Of a stretch of 7,249 bases of DNA, positions 1 through 6,842 are shown piece by piece. How positions within the stretch are numbered: the stretch's first letter is position 1; each line of letters begins with the position of its first letter. The notes under the pieces were generated by a model. That model was not told the DNA's origin. It made no database searches and saw nothing but the letters and a program-made list of their open reading frames with translations. The stretch covers positions 1 through 7,249 of the forward strand of contig BQIY01000105.1 of the NCBI GenBank assembly GCA_021604265.1, written 5' to 3'. The stretch comes from Nitrospirales bacterium (lineage in GTDB: Bacteria > Nitrospirota > Nitrospiria > Nitrospirales > UBA8639). A program made the position numbers and the translations under genes.

Positions 1-1
1 A

Positions 2-577
2 CACCTGGATGCTATCTTTTCTAATAGGAATGAGACCAATCAGGTCTGCCTAGGCGATGGGAACGGCAGGTTTACATGCCAGAATGTCAGCGCAGATACA
101 AATACCACCACTAGTGTTGCGCTCGGGTTGGTGGACGGTGACCAACATCTCGATGCGGTGTTTGCCAATAGCAATCAACCCAATCGTGTCTGTCTAGGCG
201 ATGGGAACGGCGGGTTTACATGCCAGAATGTCAGCTCAGATACAAATACCACCACCAGTGTAGCCCTGGGGTTGGTGAATGGTGATCCGCATCTCGATGC
301 AGTGTTCGCCAATAGCAATCAACCCAATCGCCTCTGTCTGGGCGATGGGGCGGGGAGGTTCTCCTGCCGCGATGTCAGCCCGGAGGACAACAGGAGCGGT
401 GACGTAGCCCTGGGCTTGGTGGACGACGATCAACACCTCGATGCAGTCTTTGCCAATACCCGTTCAGCCAATCGCGTGTGTCACGGCGACGGAAGGGGGG
501 GGTTCAGGTGCCACAGTGTCAAGAATTATTCCATGAATCCGGATGTAAATAACTCAGGCCAGGGGGTGGCGTTGGCA
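2..577 (+). repeat. Four 144-bp coding repeats (48-residue Cys-paired FG-GAP-like units)
   Basis: Units begin at 2, 146, 290 and 434 in exact 144-bp register; the fourth has a slightly longer, diverged tail. Each encodes HLDA.F.N....N.(V/L)C.GDG.G.F.C, so each carries two cysteines separated by nine residues. Units 1 and 2 are most alike at DNA level: I count 25 differences over 144 bases, and only 4 between 44-115 and 188-259. Units 3 and 4 are more diverged. The array probably continues upstream of the window. Confidence 0.85.
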
Positions 578-2071
578 GGGCCAGTAAAACAGGCCCCCAC
601 CGTGAATGCCGGATCTACGCAAACCATCACCCTTCCCAATGCCGCGATGCTTGATGGCACCGTCACGGATGACGGCTGGCCCAACCCACCGGGGAGGATG
701 ACCACCACATGGAACAAGGTAAGCGGGCCGGGGACGGTGACGTTTAGTAATGCAGCTGCGGTAGATACCACGGCAAGTTTCAGTGCGGCTGGCGTCTACG
801 TTCTGCGCCTCAACGCCAATGATGGCGCACTGCTGAATAGTGGCGAGGTGACTATCACCGTGAAGCCCATGCCGCCCCCTCCGCCCATAAACCAACCGCC
901 AACCGTTCATGCGGGGCCGGGGCAAACAATCACCTTTCCGACGAATACCGCTACGCTGGATGGCACGGTGACGGATGATGGTTTGCCTGCTTCGCCGGGG
1001 GTTGTGACCACCCTCTGGACCAAGATCAGTGGTCCCGGTGTGGTCATCTTCGGTAATCCCGTCGCCGTGGATACCACCGCAACCTTCAGTAGCGTGGGGA
1101 CCTATGTATTGCGGCTGACTGCCATCGACGGGGCACTCTCCAATAGTTCGGATGTCACTATCACGGTCAATAATCAGGGTGGCAGAAGAGAGAGCCGTGA
1201 TATGAATGGCGATGGGAAAGCTGACATCCTCTGGCGCAATAGTAATGGTGCCACGGCAATCTGGTTCATGAACGGGGCAGCGATTGCCTCCGCTGGCTTC
1301 CCCGGTGGAGTGCCGTTAGCGTGGCAGATTAACGGCGTAGGCGATGTGAATGGGGATGGCAAGGCGGATGTCATTTGGCGCAATAGCACCAGTGGCACGG
1401 TGGCCATCTGGCTGATGAACGGGGCGACGATCACCTCCGTGGGCTTTCCGGGCAGTGCCCCACCGGCATGGGGCATTCAGGCCGTCGGGGATGTCAACGC
1501 GGATGGCAATGCCGACATCGTTTGGCGCAATACCAGTTCAGGCGCAGTGGCGGTGTGGTTCATGAATGGGGCATCCATCATGTCGGCGGGGTTTCCCCCC
1601 GGGGTCTCGTTGGCGTGGCAAATCGCAGGGGTGGGCGATGTGAACGGGGATCAGGCCGCCGATGTTATTTGGCGCAAGGGCAGCAGTGGGACTGTGGCGA
1701 TCTGGCTCATGAATGGGCTGACGATCACCTCGGTGGGCTTTCCGGGTACCACATCCGAAGCTTGGAAGATTGAGGGGGTAGGCGATACCAATGGTGATGG
1801 GAAGGCCGACCTGATTTGGAAGAATGACACGAGCGGCGTGGTGGTCATCTGGCTGATGAATGGAGCCACCATTGCCTCCTCTGGCGTATTGGGTAGCCTC
1901 GCCTCGTCGTGGAAGATTGCGCAGGTTGGGGATGTCGATGCGAACGGCAAGGCCGATCTTGTCTGGCGCAACAGCCTGCTCAGTGCCGTACAGGTGTGGA
2001 TCATGAATGGCTTAACCATCACCACTATGGGCTCCCCTGGGGCCACCTCAACCGACTGGGAGATTCAATAG
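2..2071 (+). CDS. FG-GAP/VCBS-repeat surface protein with two PKD-like domains (5' partial)
   Basis: The frame is open from base 2 with no stop, so the true start and any signal peptide lie upstream; 689 residues are visible. Residues 1 to about 190 are four repeats beginning HLDA(V/I)F(A/S)N, each with a Cys pair around a GDG.G.F core. Residues about 198-287 and 297-390 are two similar PKD-like/K319-type Ig folds (APTVNAG...VTITV and PPTVHAG...VTITV) joined by a proline-rich linker (MPPPPP). Residues 402-689 are six repeats of about 49 residues with a D.NGDGKAD calcium-loop pattern followed by (I/V)W(R/K)N and W(L/F/I)MNG. FG-GAP/VCBS repeats fold as integrin-alpha-like beta-propeller blades that bind calcium. 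This architecture is typical of secreted or cell-surface proteins in adhesion or polymer binding; the ligand here cannot be inferred. There is no recognisable C-terminal sorting domain: the protein stops inside the last repeat. Family assignment is firm, function is not. Confidence 0.9.
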   Translation, partial: HLDAIFSNRNETNQVCLGDGNGRFTCQNVSADTNTTTSVALGLVDGDQHLDAVFANSNQPNRVCLGDGNGGFTCQNVSSDTNTTTSVALGLVNGDPHLDAVFANSNQPNRLCLGDGAGRFSCRDVSPEDNRSGDVALGLVDDDQHLDAVFANTRSANRVCHGDGRGGFRCHSVKNYSMNPDVNNSGQGVALAGPVKQAPTVNAGSTQTITLPNAAMLDGTVTDDGWPNPPGRMTTTWNKVSGPGTVTFSNAAAVDTTASFSAAGVYVLRLNANDGALLNSGEVTITVKPMPPPPPINQPPTVHAGPGQTITFPTNTATLDGTVTDDGLPASPGVVTTLWTKISGPGVVIFGNPVAVDTTATFSSVGTYVLRLTAIDGALSNSSDVTITVNNQGGRRESRDMNGDGKADILWRNSNGATAIWFMNGAAIASAGFPGGVPLAWQINGVGDVNGDGKADVIWRNSTSGTVAIWLMNGATITSVGFPGSAPPAWGIQAVGDVNADGNADIVWRNTSSGAVAVWFMNGASIMSAGFPPGVSLAWQIAGVGDVNGDQAADVIWRKGSSGTVAIWLMNGLTITSVGFPGTTSEAWKIEGVGDTNGDGKADLIWKNDTSGVVVIWLMNGATIASSGVLGSLASSWKIAQVGDVDANGKADLVWRNSLLSAVQVWIMNGLTITTMGSPGATSTDWEIQ
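1205..2068 (+). repeat. Six 144-147-bp coding repeats (C-terminal VCBS units)
   Basis: Units begin at 1205, 1349, 1496, 1643, 1790 and 1937. The first is one codon shorter (144 bp) and units two to five are 147 bp. The consensus is NGDGKAD(V/I)IWRN..SG.VAIWLMNG.(T/S)I.S.GFPG....W.I.GVGDV. The calcium-loop residues are best kept in units 1, 2 and 5, and altered in unit 4 (NGDQAAD) and unit 6 (DANGKAD). The last unit ends at DWEIQ followed by the stop codon. Confidence 0.85.
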
Positions 2072-2156
2072 GCCTCAAGCATTGTATCTGGCAGTACCAG
2101 TTTAAAACGAGCTTGCCACTTCACGGGTTTAGGTGTTGGTATGAGAAGAGCCTTCC

Positions 2157-2321
2157 CCTTCCGAGGGATAGGCTCCAGCTGCCGGAAATGATTGACTCCT
2201 GGATAGCGGGAACCTCCCGTTGTTACGTTTCTCACCTGCGGAGAAGGCTGGGGGCACACCCGGCCTTTTTCGTTTAGTCTCCCCTCACTTCCGCCAGTTT
2301 CCCTTTATTCAGACAATTTTG
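2157..2321 (+). repeat. Structured intergenic direct repeat, copy 1
   Basis: This aligns without gaps to 3081-3245 at a constant offset of 924. Block A (2157-2170) is identical in both copies. The next 36 bases match at about 21 positions. Block B (2207-2276) matches at 67 of 70. A 24-base stretch then shows near-random similarity, and block C (2301-2321) matches at 18 of 21. Block B contains a hairpin with a 7-bp stem including one G:T pair (2205-2211 with 2215-2221, loop ACC), a second 5-bp hairpin (2229-2233 with 2241-2245), and a terminator hairpin. It lies 85 bp after the VCBS gene stop and ends 39 bp before the SRAP start. The repeat is clear; its nature (terminator family, recombination site or structured RNA) is not. 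Confidence 0.85.
2244..2270 (+). terminator. Rho-independent terminator after the VCBS gene
   Basis: A 9-bp stem pairs AAGGCTGGG (2244-2252) with CCCGGCCTT (2259-2267). It has one T:G wobble and a six-base loop. The stem runs directly into five T residues (2266-2270). It would end transcription of the upstream gene and separate it from the SRAP gene. Confidence 0.8.
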
Positions 2322-2360
2322 TAGGGGAAGGTTTCAGCCTTTATCCCATTAAGTCCAATT

Positions 2361-3029
2361 ATGTGCGGTCGCTTCACACGCAAAGAGAATATGCAGCACT
2401 TGGCGAACCTATTGGGTCTGAAGGTTGTGCCGCCATTATCCCCACGCTACAACATTGCACCCTCGCAACTCGTCGCCTGTATACGGACCAACCCCGAATC
2501 CTTAGAACGAGAATGTGTGGAATTGAAATGGGGCCTTGTACCCTCGTGGGCCAAGGACCCCAGCATCGGCAATAAGCTAATCAATGCCCGAGCGGAGACG
2601 GTGGACGAGAAGCCCTCATTCCGCAAAGCGTTCAAACACCAACGCTGTCTGGTGCTGGCCGATGGCTTTTATGAGTGGAAACGGGAAGGCAAAACCAAAC
2701 AACCCTACTACATCCGGCTCAAGGATGGTCGGCTCTTCGCGTTCGCTGGCTTATGGGAACGGTGGGAGAAACAGGACCCGGCTTTAGACACGTGTACCTT
2801 GATCACGACCGGCCCCAATGCCCTGATGGAACCCATTCATAATCGCATGCCCGTGATTCTCTCGAAACAGTCGTATGCGAGCTGGCTCAATCCTGGGCTG
2901 AATAACACGGTCTATCTCAGTGGACTCTTGGGGCCCTATCAAGCCGAGGAGATGGACGCGTATCCAATAAGTACCCTGGTAAATAATCCCCGCTATGAGA
3001 GTCCACAGTGTATTGATCCTCTCGAATAA
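2361..3029 (+). CDS. yedK: SRAP-domain abasic-site DNA-protein crosslink protein (YedK/HMCES family)
   Basis: The protein has 222 residues, the usual bacterial length for this family. It starts MCGRF, so removal of Met1 exposes the catalytic Cys2, which fixes the start codon. The other family active-site residues are all present: Asn75 in INARAE, Glu105 in DGFYEW and His160 in HNRMP. Further family signatures are PRYNIAPSQ (28-36), WGLVPSWAKD (57-66) and AGLWE (129-133). In characterised members (E. coli YedK, human HMCES) Cys2 forms a stable thiazolidine link with abasic sites in single-stranded DNA, shielding them from cleavage and error-prone bypass. It is expected to act in the cytoplasm on replication-associated DNA. 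No good Shine-Dalgarno is visible: the AG-rich AGGGGAAGG at 2323-2331 is too far upstream. The gene stands alone between two structured repeats, not beside SOS mutasome genes. Confidence 0.95.
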   Translation: MCGRFTRKENMQHLANLLGLKVVPPLSPRYNIAPSQLVACIRTNPESLERECVELKWGLVPSWAKDPSIGNKLINARAETVDEKPSFRKAFKHQRCLVLADGFYEWKREGKTKQPYYIRLKDGRLFAFAGLWERWEKQDPALDTCTLITTGPNALMEPIHNRMPVILSKQSYASWLNPGLNNTVYLSGLLGPYQAEEMDAYPISTLVNNPRYESPQCIDPLE

Positions 3030-3080
3030 CAATAGGCATCGGAAAAGCGTGGTTCCCAAAGAGAACCGCACCATCATTCT

Positions 3081-3245
3081 CCTTCCGAGGGATAGCTACC
3101 ACCAGTTTGATCTGATTGAGTAAAGGATAACGGGAACCTCCCGTTGTTACGTTTCTCACCTGAGGAGAAGGCTGGGATCACACCCGGCCTTTTTCGTTTA
3201 AACCAAGCACCTCTTTCTCACCTTCCTTTTATTCATAGAATTTTG
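3081..3245 (+). repeat. Structured intergenic direct repeat, copy 2
   Basis: This is the partner of the 2157-2321 copy, starting 51 bp after the SRAP stop. Block A is 3081-3094, block B is 3131-3200 and block C is 3225-3245. In this copy the first hairpin has seven Watson-Crick pairs (AACGGGA at 3129-3135 with TCCCGTT at 3139-3145), where copy 1 has a G:T wobble. Weaker similarity continues past block C: CTTCAGGCTTAGCCC at 3250-3264 resembles TTTCAGCCTTTATCCC at 2332-2347, with the offset shifted by about 6 bases. Together the copies frame the SRAP gene as a unit of about 0.9 kb. Confidence 0.85.
3168..3194 (+). terminator. Rho-independent terminator after the SRAP gene
   Basis: The stem AAGGCTGGG (3168-3176) pairs with CCCGGCCTT (3183-3191) across the loop ATCACA, and a run of five T residues (3190-3194) follows. 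The stem is identical to the copy at 2244-2270. Two of the three differences between the repeat copies fall in this loop, which fits selection on the hairpin rather than on the loop. Confidence 0.8.
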
Positions 3246-3384
3246 GAATCTTCAGGCTTAGCCCGGTAGATCTGTCTGAGTATCACCTTGTTTTTTAATC
3301 TCATTTATTCTTTTAATTTTAAAAAGTTGGTGTTCATGAGTTAAATCTATTACCAGAGAATTCTGGAAAACCTAAGGTCATTCG
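3246..3384. other. AT-rich noncoding stretch between the second repeat and the next gene
   Basis: With the repeat at 3081-3245 this fills the 355-base gap between the SRAP stop and the next start. It contains long T and A runs around 3288-3325, where a promoter for the downstream gene could lie, for example TTGTTT at 3288-3293 followed by AT-rich sequence. No convincing -35/-10 pair stands out. AAGG at 3374-3377 is a plausible ribosome binding site for the TTG start at 3385. No ORF or RNA gene is seen here. Confidence 0.5.
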
Positions 3385-3912
3385 TTGAATTCTAACTTTG
3401 CCAGTAATTTTCTGCAAAATGAAAATTTGCAAAAAGGGTACGACTTTTTCCAATTATTACTGGAAAATCTTTCTGATTCCCAAATAAGTATTTTATATTT
3501 AAATATTAGCATAATTTTCTTTTTTCTTTTTCTATTGTTTAGAGGGTTACGTTTGTGGCGTTTCAAAAATCTCCTCAATAGAGCCTACCAAATAAACCCA
3601 AGGGAGCTTCAAGAATGGCCCAACCGACCTGCGAATCTAGCCCAAAAAGTTAAACAAGATTTTCAGGGAAGCGTCCTGGCTCCTGTTAGTGTTTCTTGTA
3701 TTGATACGGTTTTTCATTGGACGGGACGCTATTTGAATTTACTACAAATTAACGACTTCGTACGATTTTTAACAATACCTACTAAAAGGTTTGAACTCAC
3801 AGAGTTATCAGGAAATTTTAGTTCTCGGCTTGTCTGGAAGATTAACTATATTTTTCATTTATGGGAAAAGATCACCATAAAATTTCTTGCTTTTGCCAAT
3901 TGTTCGTTTTAA
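3385..3912 (+). CDS. Hypothetical single-pass membrane protein (TTG start)
   Basis: This encodes 175 residues from TTG at 3385, seven bases after AAGG (3374-3377); an in-frame TAA at 3373 rules out a longer form. Residues 34-52 form one very hydrophobic segment (SIIFFFLFLLF at 42-52), followed by positive residues RGLRLWRFK. By the positive-inside rule the C-terminal domain (about 53-175) would be cytoplasmic and the polar N-terminus outside. The C-terminal part has no motif I recognise. Its DNA is far more AT-rich than the genes to its left, especially over the membrane segment. It precedes the signal-peptide genes by 96 bp on the same strand, but a hairpin lies between. The uninterrupted frame, plausible RBS and protein-like layout support a real gene. 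An alternative is a fragment of a larger ancestral gene. Confidence 0.6.
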   Translation: MNSNFASNFLQNENLQKGYDFFQLLLENLSDSQISILYLNISIIFFFLFLLFRGLRLWRFKNLLNRAYQINPRELQEWPNRPANLAQKVKQDFQGSVLAPVSVSCIDTVFHWTGRYLNLLQINDFVRFLTIPTKRFELTELSGNFSSRLVWKINYIFHLWEKITIKFLAFANCSF

Positions 3913-3940
3913 TGTTTCCTGCCCCTGTTACCCTAGGACA

Positions 3941-3968
3941 TTTTCCCAAGATTATTTTCTTGGGAGAA
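3941..3968 (+). other. Strong hairpin upstream of the exported-protein operon
   Basis: TTTTCCCAAGA (3941-3951) pairs with TCTTGGGAGAAA (arm 3958-3968). This gives 11 pairs, eight of them an uninterrupted Watson-Crick core (3944-3951 with 3958-3965), and a six-base loop. The following sequence is TATTAT, not a T run, so a classical terminator is doubtful. It could be a weak terminator for the membrane-protein gene, an mRNA 5' stabiliser or a protein-binding palindrome. Confidence 0.5.
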
Positions 3969-4008
3969 ATATTATCTGGGACTCTGAGGCTTTAGAGAGA
4001 GAGACAAG

Positions 4009-5382
4009 ATGGTTTTTAAAGAATTCGGACTTTTGCCATTTCGATTGGCAACAATAATTTTAATTTTACTCCTAATGCCTTCCTGGGTAAGGCCCAGTAC
4101 CAACTGTACTGCAGACTCCGCTTATGATCCCTCCGAACTTCTGTCCCGTATCAAAGCCAACGCCACCCAAGCACAATCTCTGGAAGAAAAGCTACAGAAA
4201 ATGAAAAAAGACGAGGAAAGTTATCTTGGAACCGCGGGAAACTTAATTCTTTCCAAAATCCAACTGTTGAACTGTACGAACAAGGCAACATCACACCCAC
4301 CTCTCCTATTGGAAGCCACTCGCATTTCCGTTTTAAACAATCAAGGCATCGCTGCAGAGTATCTCGTTTCCGCATTAGGGGCTGATGCCAGAGAAAAACT
4401 ACAAAAGGAATTATTTCTCAAAATTGGTAAAATGAATGTGCGGGTTTACCTGGCTCTCTATAAACCGTCAACCCTTGGATCCTATATTGTAGACCAGGCT
4501 CATTTGGATCAACTGCGACTTACAATCCGCAATCTTCCTAATAATTCTCCGATAGTTTTTCGACATACAGAGTTATACGTTCGGTCCAAATTATCTTACC
4601 TCCAACAAACCACTCAGACATTAAGAAATTTATTGATAATGAAGGCAGAGCTGAAGGTGAGGGAAAAAGACGATGCAGATTTTATTGAGGAAATATTGCG
4701 GAGACTCGAAGGCGACTCAGAAACCCATGTCCGTGGAGCAGAATATAGAGCGGACCTTGCGGGGCTTAAAGGGAAGGTGCAAATACAACAAAAATTCCTC
4801 TCCGACATGATCAAAAATTTGACAGTAACTTTCGACCAAAATAAGAAGGACATATTGGAGAGTCTTAGAACCTTCTTAGCTGGCCAAATCAAGACACATC
4901 CTGAAATTCACGAAATGAAAGTATTGTCTGCATACATCGCACTAACCGAGTTAAGAGGGTCTAAGTTTCGTGATCTGCTGGTAGATAGTGTCAATATTCT
5001 CCGAATAGCAGGGTCACCAATGGAATTAAAAATGACCATTGCGGATCTCGCTAATTTTGCTGATCTGACACTGACTCTTCTGCGAGACATGGTCCAAGCA
5101 GTCGAAACTTTCAATGTTGATGTTGAGGAATCCGGATTGCGAGTTTTACAAATGATGCAAGAAAAGGTGATGGAATCTCCTCTCCCGAATACGCTTCTAA
5201 CAGAGCTATTTTTCGATGTTGAAAAATGGGTATCGACAAAGATGGGAGCTGAACGTTCAACTCTGACGGCTCTTAAAAAAATAGAGAAGGAGACAATTTT
5301 GACATTTATTAGCGAGACAAACTCTGCCTTGAATGAGGTGAAGAAGCAGAAGGCAATTCTTGAGATAAAAAGGTTGCTCTGA
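4009..5382 (+). CDS. Exported helical protein of unknown function (first of three signal-peptide genes)
   Basis: This encodes 457 residues from ATG at 4009, preceded by the purine-rich AGAGAGAGAGACAAG that can serve as ribosome binding site. Residues 1-30 form a signal peptide or N-terminal anchor: Lys4 and Arg12, then the hydrophobic run ATIILILLLM (14-23). The probable cleavage is near residues 26-31. Cys33 is preceded by STN, which is not a lipobox, so a lipoprotein is unlikely. The mature protein is rich in K, E, Q and L and looks mostly alpha-helical, with coiled-coil-like stretches at about 45-70, around 205-290 and near the C-terminus (KKIEKETILTFISETNSALN). It has only two cysteines, Cys33 and Cys89, which could form a disulfide outside the cytoplasm. 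No catalytic motif or known family is recognised. The next gene starts 57 nt downstream (30 nt if its GTG is used), suggesting co-transcription. Confidence 0.8.
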   Translation: MVFKEFGLLPFRLATIILILLLMPSWVRPSTNCTADSAYDPSELLSRIKANATQAQSLEEKLQKMKKDEESYLGTAGNLILSKIQLLNCTNKATSHPPLLLEATRISVLNNQGIAAEYLVSALGADAREKLQKELFLKIGKMNVRVYLALYKPSTLGSYIVDQAHLDQLRLTIRNLPNNSPIVFRHTELYVRSKLSYLQQTTQTLRNLLIMKAELKVREKDDADFIEEILRRLEGDSETHVRGAEYRADLAGLKGKVQIQQKFLSDMIKNLTVTFDQNKKDILESLRTFLAGQIKTHPEIHEMKVLSAYIALTELRGSKFRDLLVDSVNILRIAGSPMELKMTIADLANFADLTLTLLRDMVQAVETFNVDVEESGLRVLQMMQEKVMESPLPNTLLTELFFDVEKWVSTKMGAERSTLTALKKIEKETILTFISETNSALNEVKKQKAILEIKRLL

Positions 5383-5439
5383 AAAACATAATAATCGTGA
5401 AAATTTTCTGTCGTGTTGTCGATTTATTTCTCCCCAAAC

Positions 5440-6840
5440 ATGAAAAGTAGCGATGGTTTGTTGTTAAGAAGAATTCCTTTAAAGAAGCTAGTAGGCTTCT
5501 TTTTCATAATGGGAATCCCGCTTATTCCAATCATTTTCTTCTCGAAGTTTTCCCTCGCCGAGCAACCACCCGACCGGGACCCCATTGTCGAGGAATGCTT
5601 AAATTTAACCTTTTTGGGAGACCCAGGAGACCAAGTTTTCGAGTCCCAGATAAAAACTTATAGGCTTAAGGCTGACAGAATCTGCAAGCGCGCCAAAAGG
5701 GCTCTAAAGCAGGAAGCCATTAATTTGGAGTCCTATTACAGAAAGGCCCAAGAGGGGATTCAGAGCCAGAAGAAATTCCTTGCCGCACAATTTCAGCAAC
5801 AAAATAACCATCTCGAACAGGCAAAACAACGCATCGAGAAATTTCAGCAAATAATCAGTGGGATTGACCGGGATCAGGTCCTGTCTCCAACTCGAAAATT
5901 ACGAACCAGTGTTCAAGAGGATCGTGGCCAAACCCAGGAGGTGATTGAGAATCTTGTGGCCCTTCAATTAGATGTGTCCAAAGCAACCAATCAAGCCCTC
6001 GATAAGGCTGATAAGAAAATTCGCCACCTTGAGGATAAACTTTTTGATTACAACACTAATTGGGATAGTCTTCACGTTGTGCCAAAACAATCGCTCCTCT
6101 GGCAACTCATGAATTTGGAACAGTCTGAAGAACTGCCGTCGGGAACAAAGAGCTACGTTAATAAATTTTTTGAATCGGTCCCTACCTACGTCACAGGTCA
6201 AGGCCCCGGCCCTCGGGATACCTTGATTGTTTTTACGAACATTCATCGTAAAGCTAAGGACCTTTCAATCAGACTCAGCAGGCTGTATGTCAATCAACTT
6301 TTTCATTTCACCCAAATGCAGGTCAACAGCGTGGCCAAACGACACCTTATAGAACAGGCCGCAGAAAATTTCAAAGCGAAATTACTGAATAGACTTAATG
6401 TCGTGGAATTAAAAAAGCAGGCCACACTCAATGTAGGATTTGGGGTGATTCTGACAACACGCAGTGCCATAGATATGTCGATTGATACTCTTTCTCTTTC
6501 CCTGATTCGATTACCCACCCAGTTTCAGGAGTTATTGCGAGTTGAGCTTGAGGCGGAAATTGAGGAGTTACAACAACGAAAGCCACATTTGACTCTTTCT
6601 GACGCCTCTAAACGGCTTCGCATGTGGCTTCCAATTTTTTATCAAAAAATTCGAAAAATCCCCCCGCAGTGCAAAGATCAAAATCAACAGACATTTATCT
6701 CTTTGGATGAGTGGTATGGGAAAGTTCAGGACACCTTCCTGAGAAATGAAAGTGCTACTCCCTCTGATAACCCACAACACCTTGAAGCAGAATATTTGTG
6801 GCATGCGCTGAATGCCGCAATGGAATTTTGTATTCAGTAA
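5440..6840 (+). CDS. Exported coiled-coil protein of unknown function (second of three)
   Basis: From ATG at 5440 this is 466 residues. An in-frame GTG at 5413 would add nine, and neither start has a clear Shine-Dalgarno. ATG is preferred because the result is a compact signal peptide: RRIPLKK (10-16), a hydrophobic core to about 34, and SLA/EQ cleavage after residue 40. A long K/Q/E-rich helical region at about 70-200 (for example QFQQQNNHLEQAKQRIEKFQ) strongly suggests a coiled coil. The remainder to about 390 is also largely helical. Cysteines occur only near the ends of the mature protein: Cys53 and Cys82, then Cys411 and Cys464, the last two residues before the end. This suggests terminal disulfides in an oxidising compartment. 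It resembles the preceding gene product in size and general make-up, but I see no clear sequence homology. The third gene begins 2 nt after its stop. Function unknown. Confidence 0.8.
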   Translation: MKSSDGLLLRRIPLKKLVGFFFIMGIPLIPIIFFSKFSLAEQPPDRDPIVEECLNLTFLGDPGDQVFESQIKTYRLKADRICKRAKRALKQEAINLESYYRKAQEGIQSQKKFLAAQFQQQNNHLEQAKQRIEKFQQIISGIDRDQVLSPTRKLRTSVQEDRGQTQEVIENLVALQLDVSKATNQALDKADKKIRHLEDKLFDYNTNWDSLHVVPKQSLLWQLMNLEQSEELPSGTKSYVNKFFESVPTYVTGQGPGPRDTLIVFTNIHRKAKDLSIRLSRLYVNQLFHFTQMQVNSVAKRHLIEQAAENFKAKLLNRLNVVELKKQATLNVGFGVILTTRSAIDMSIDTLSLSLIRLPTQFQELLRVELEAEIEELQQRKPHLTLSDASKRLRMWLPIFYQKIRKIPPQCKDQNQQTFISLDEWYGKVQDTFLRNESATPSDNPQHLEAEYLWHALNAAMEFCIQ

Positions 6841-6842
6841 TC

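Noticed and set aside
236..2046. Long minus-strand and alternative-frame ORFs within the VCBS gene
   Set aside because: They are shadows of a GC-rich repetitive gene: they have no ribosome binding sites or recognisable domains, and their repetition mirrors the coding repeats of the plus-strand gene.
2157..2280. The repeat copies as integron attC sites with SRAP as an integron cassette
   Set aside because: The gene-repeat-gene layout is suggestive, but I could not find the paired RYYYAAC and GTTRRRY core sites at the ends of the element. The hairpins are separate local stems, not one long imperfect palindrome.
2065..3159. Minus-strand frames in both repeats encoding a shared peptide RNVTTGGSRYP
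   Set aside because: The shared peptide follows from the DNA repeat. The frames run antisense to the terminator hairpins, diverge outside the repeat, overlap the SRAP gene, and a stop (TGA) lies just upstream in copy 2 where copy 1 stays open.
3400..3465. Inverted repeat CCAGTAAT / ATTACTGG inside the membrane-protein gene
   Set aside because: It is only eight bases per arm in AT-rich coding sequence with a long loop; chance is an adequate explanation.
4009..4110. Lipoprotein signal at Cys33 of the first exported protein
   Set aside because: The residues before the Cys are STN, and position -1 must be Gly, Ala or Ser in a lipobox. The Cys also lies about ten residues after the hydrophobic core.
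5413..5439. GTG at 5413 as the start of the second exported protein
   Set aside because: It is possible, but no Shine-Dalgarno supports it, and the nine extra residues add nothing to a signal peptide that is complete from the ATG at 5440.
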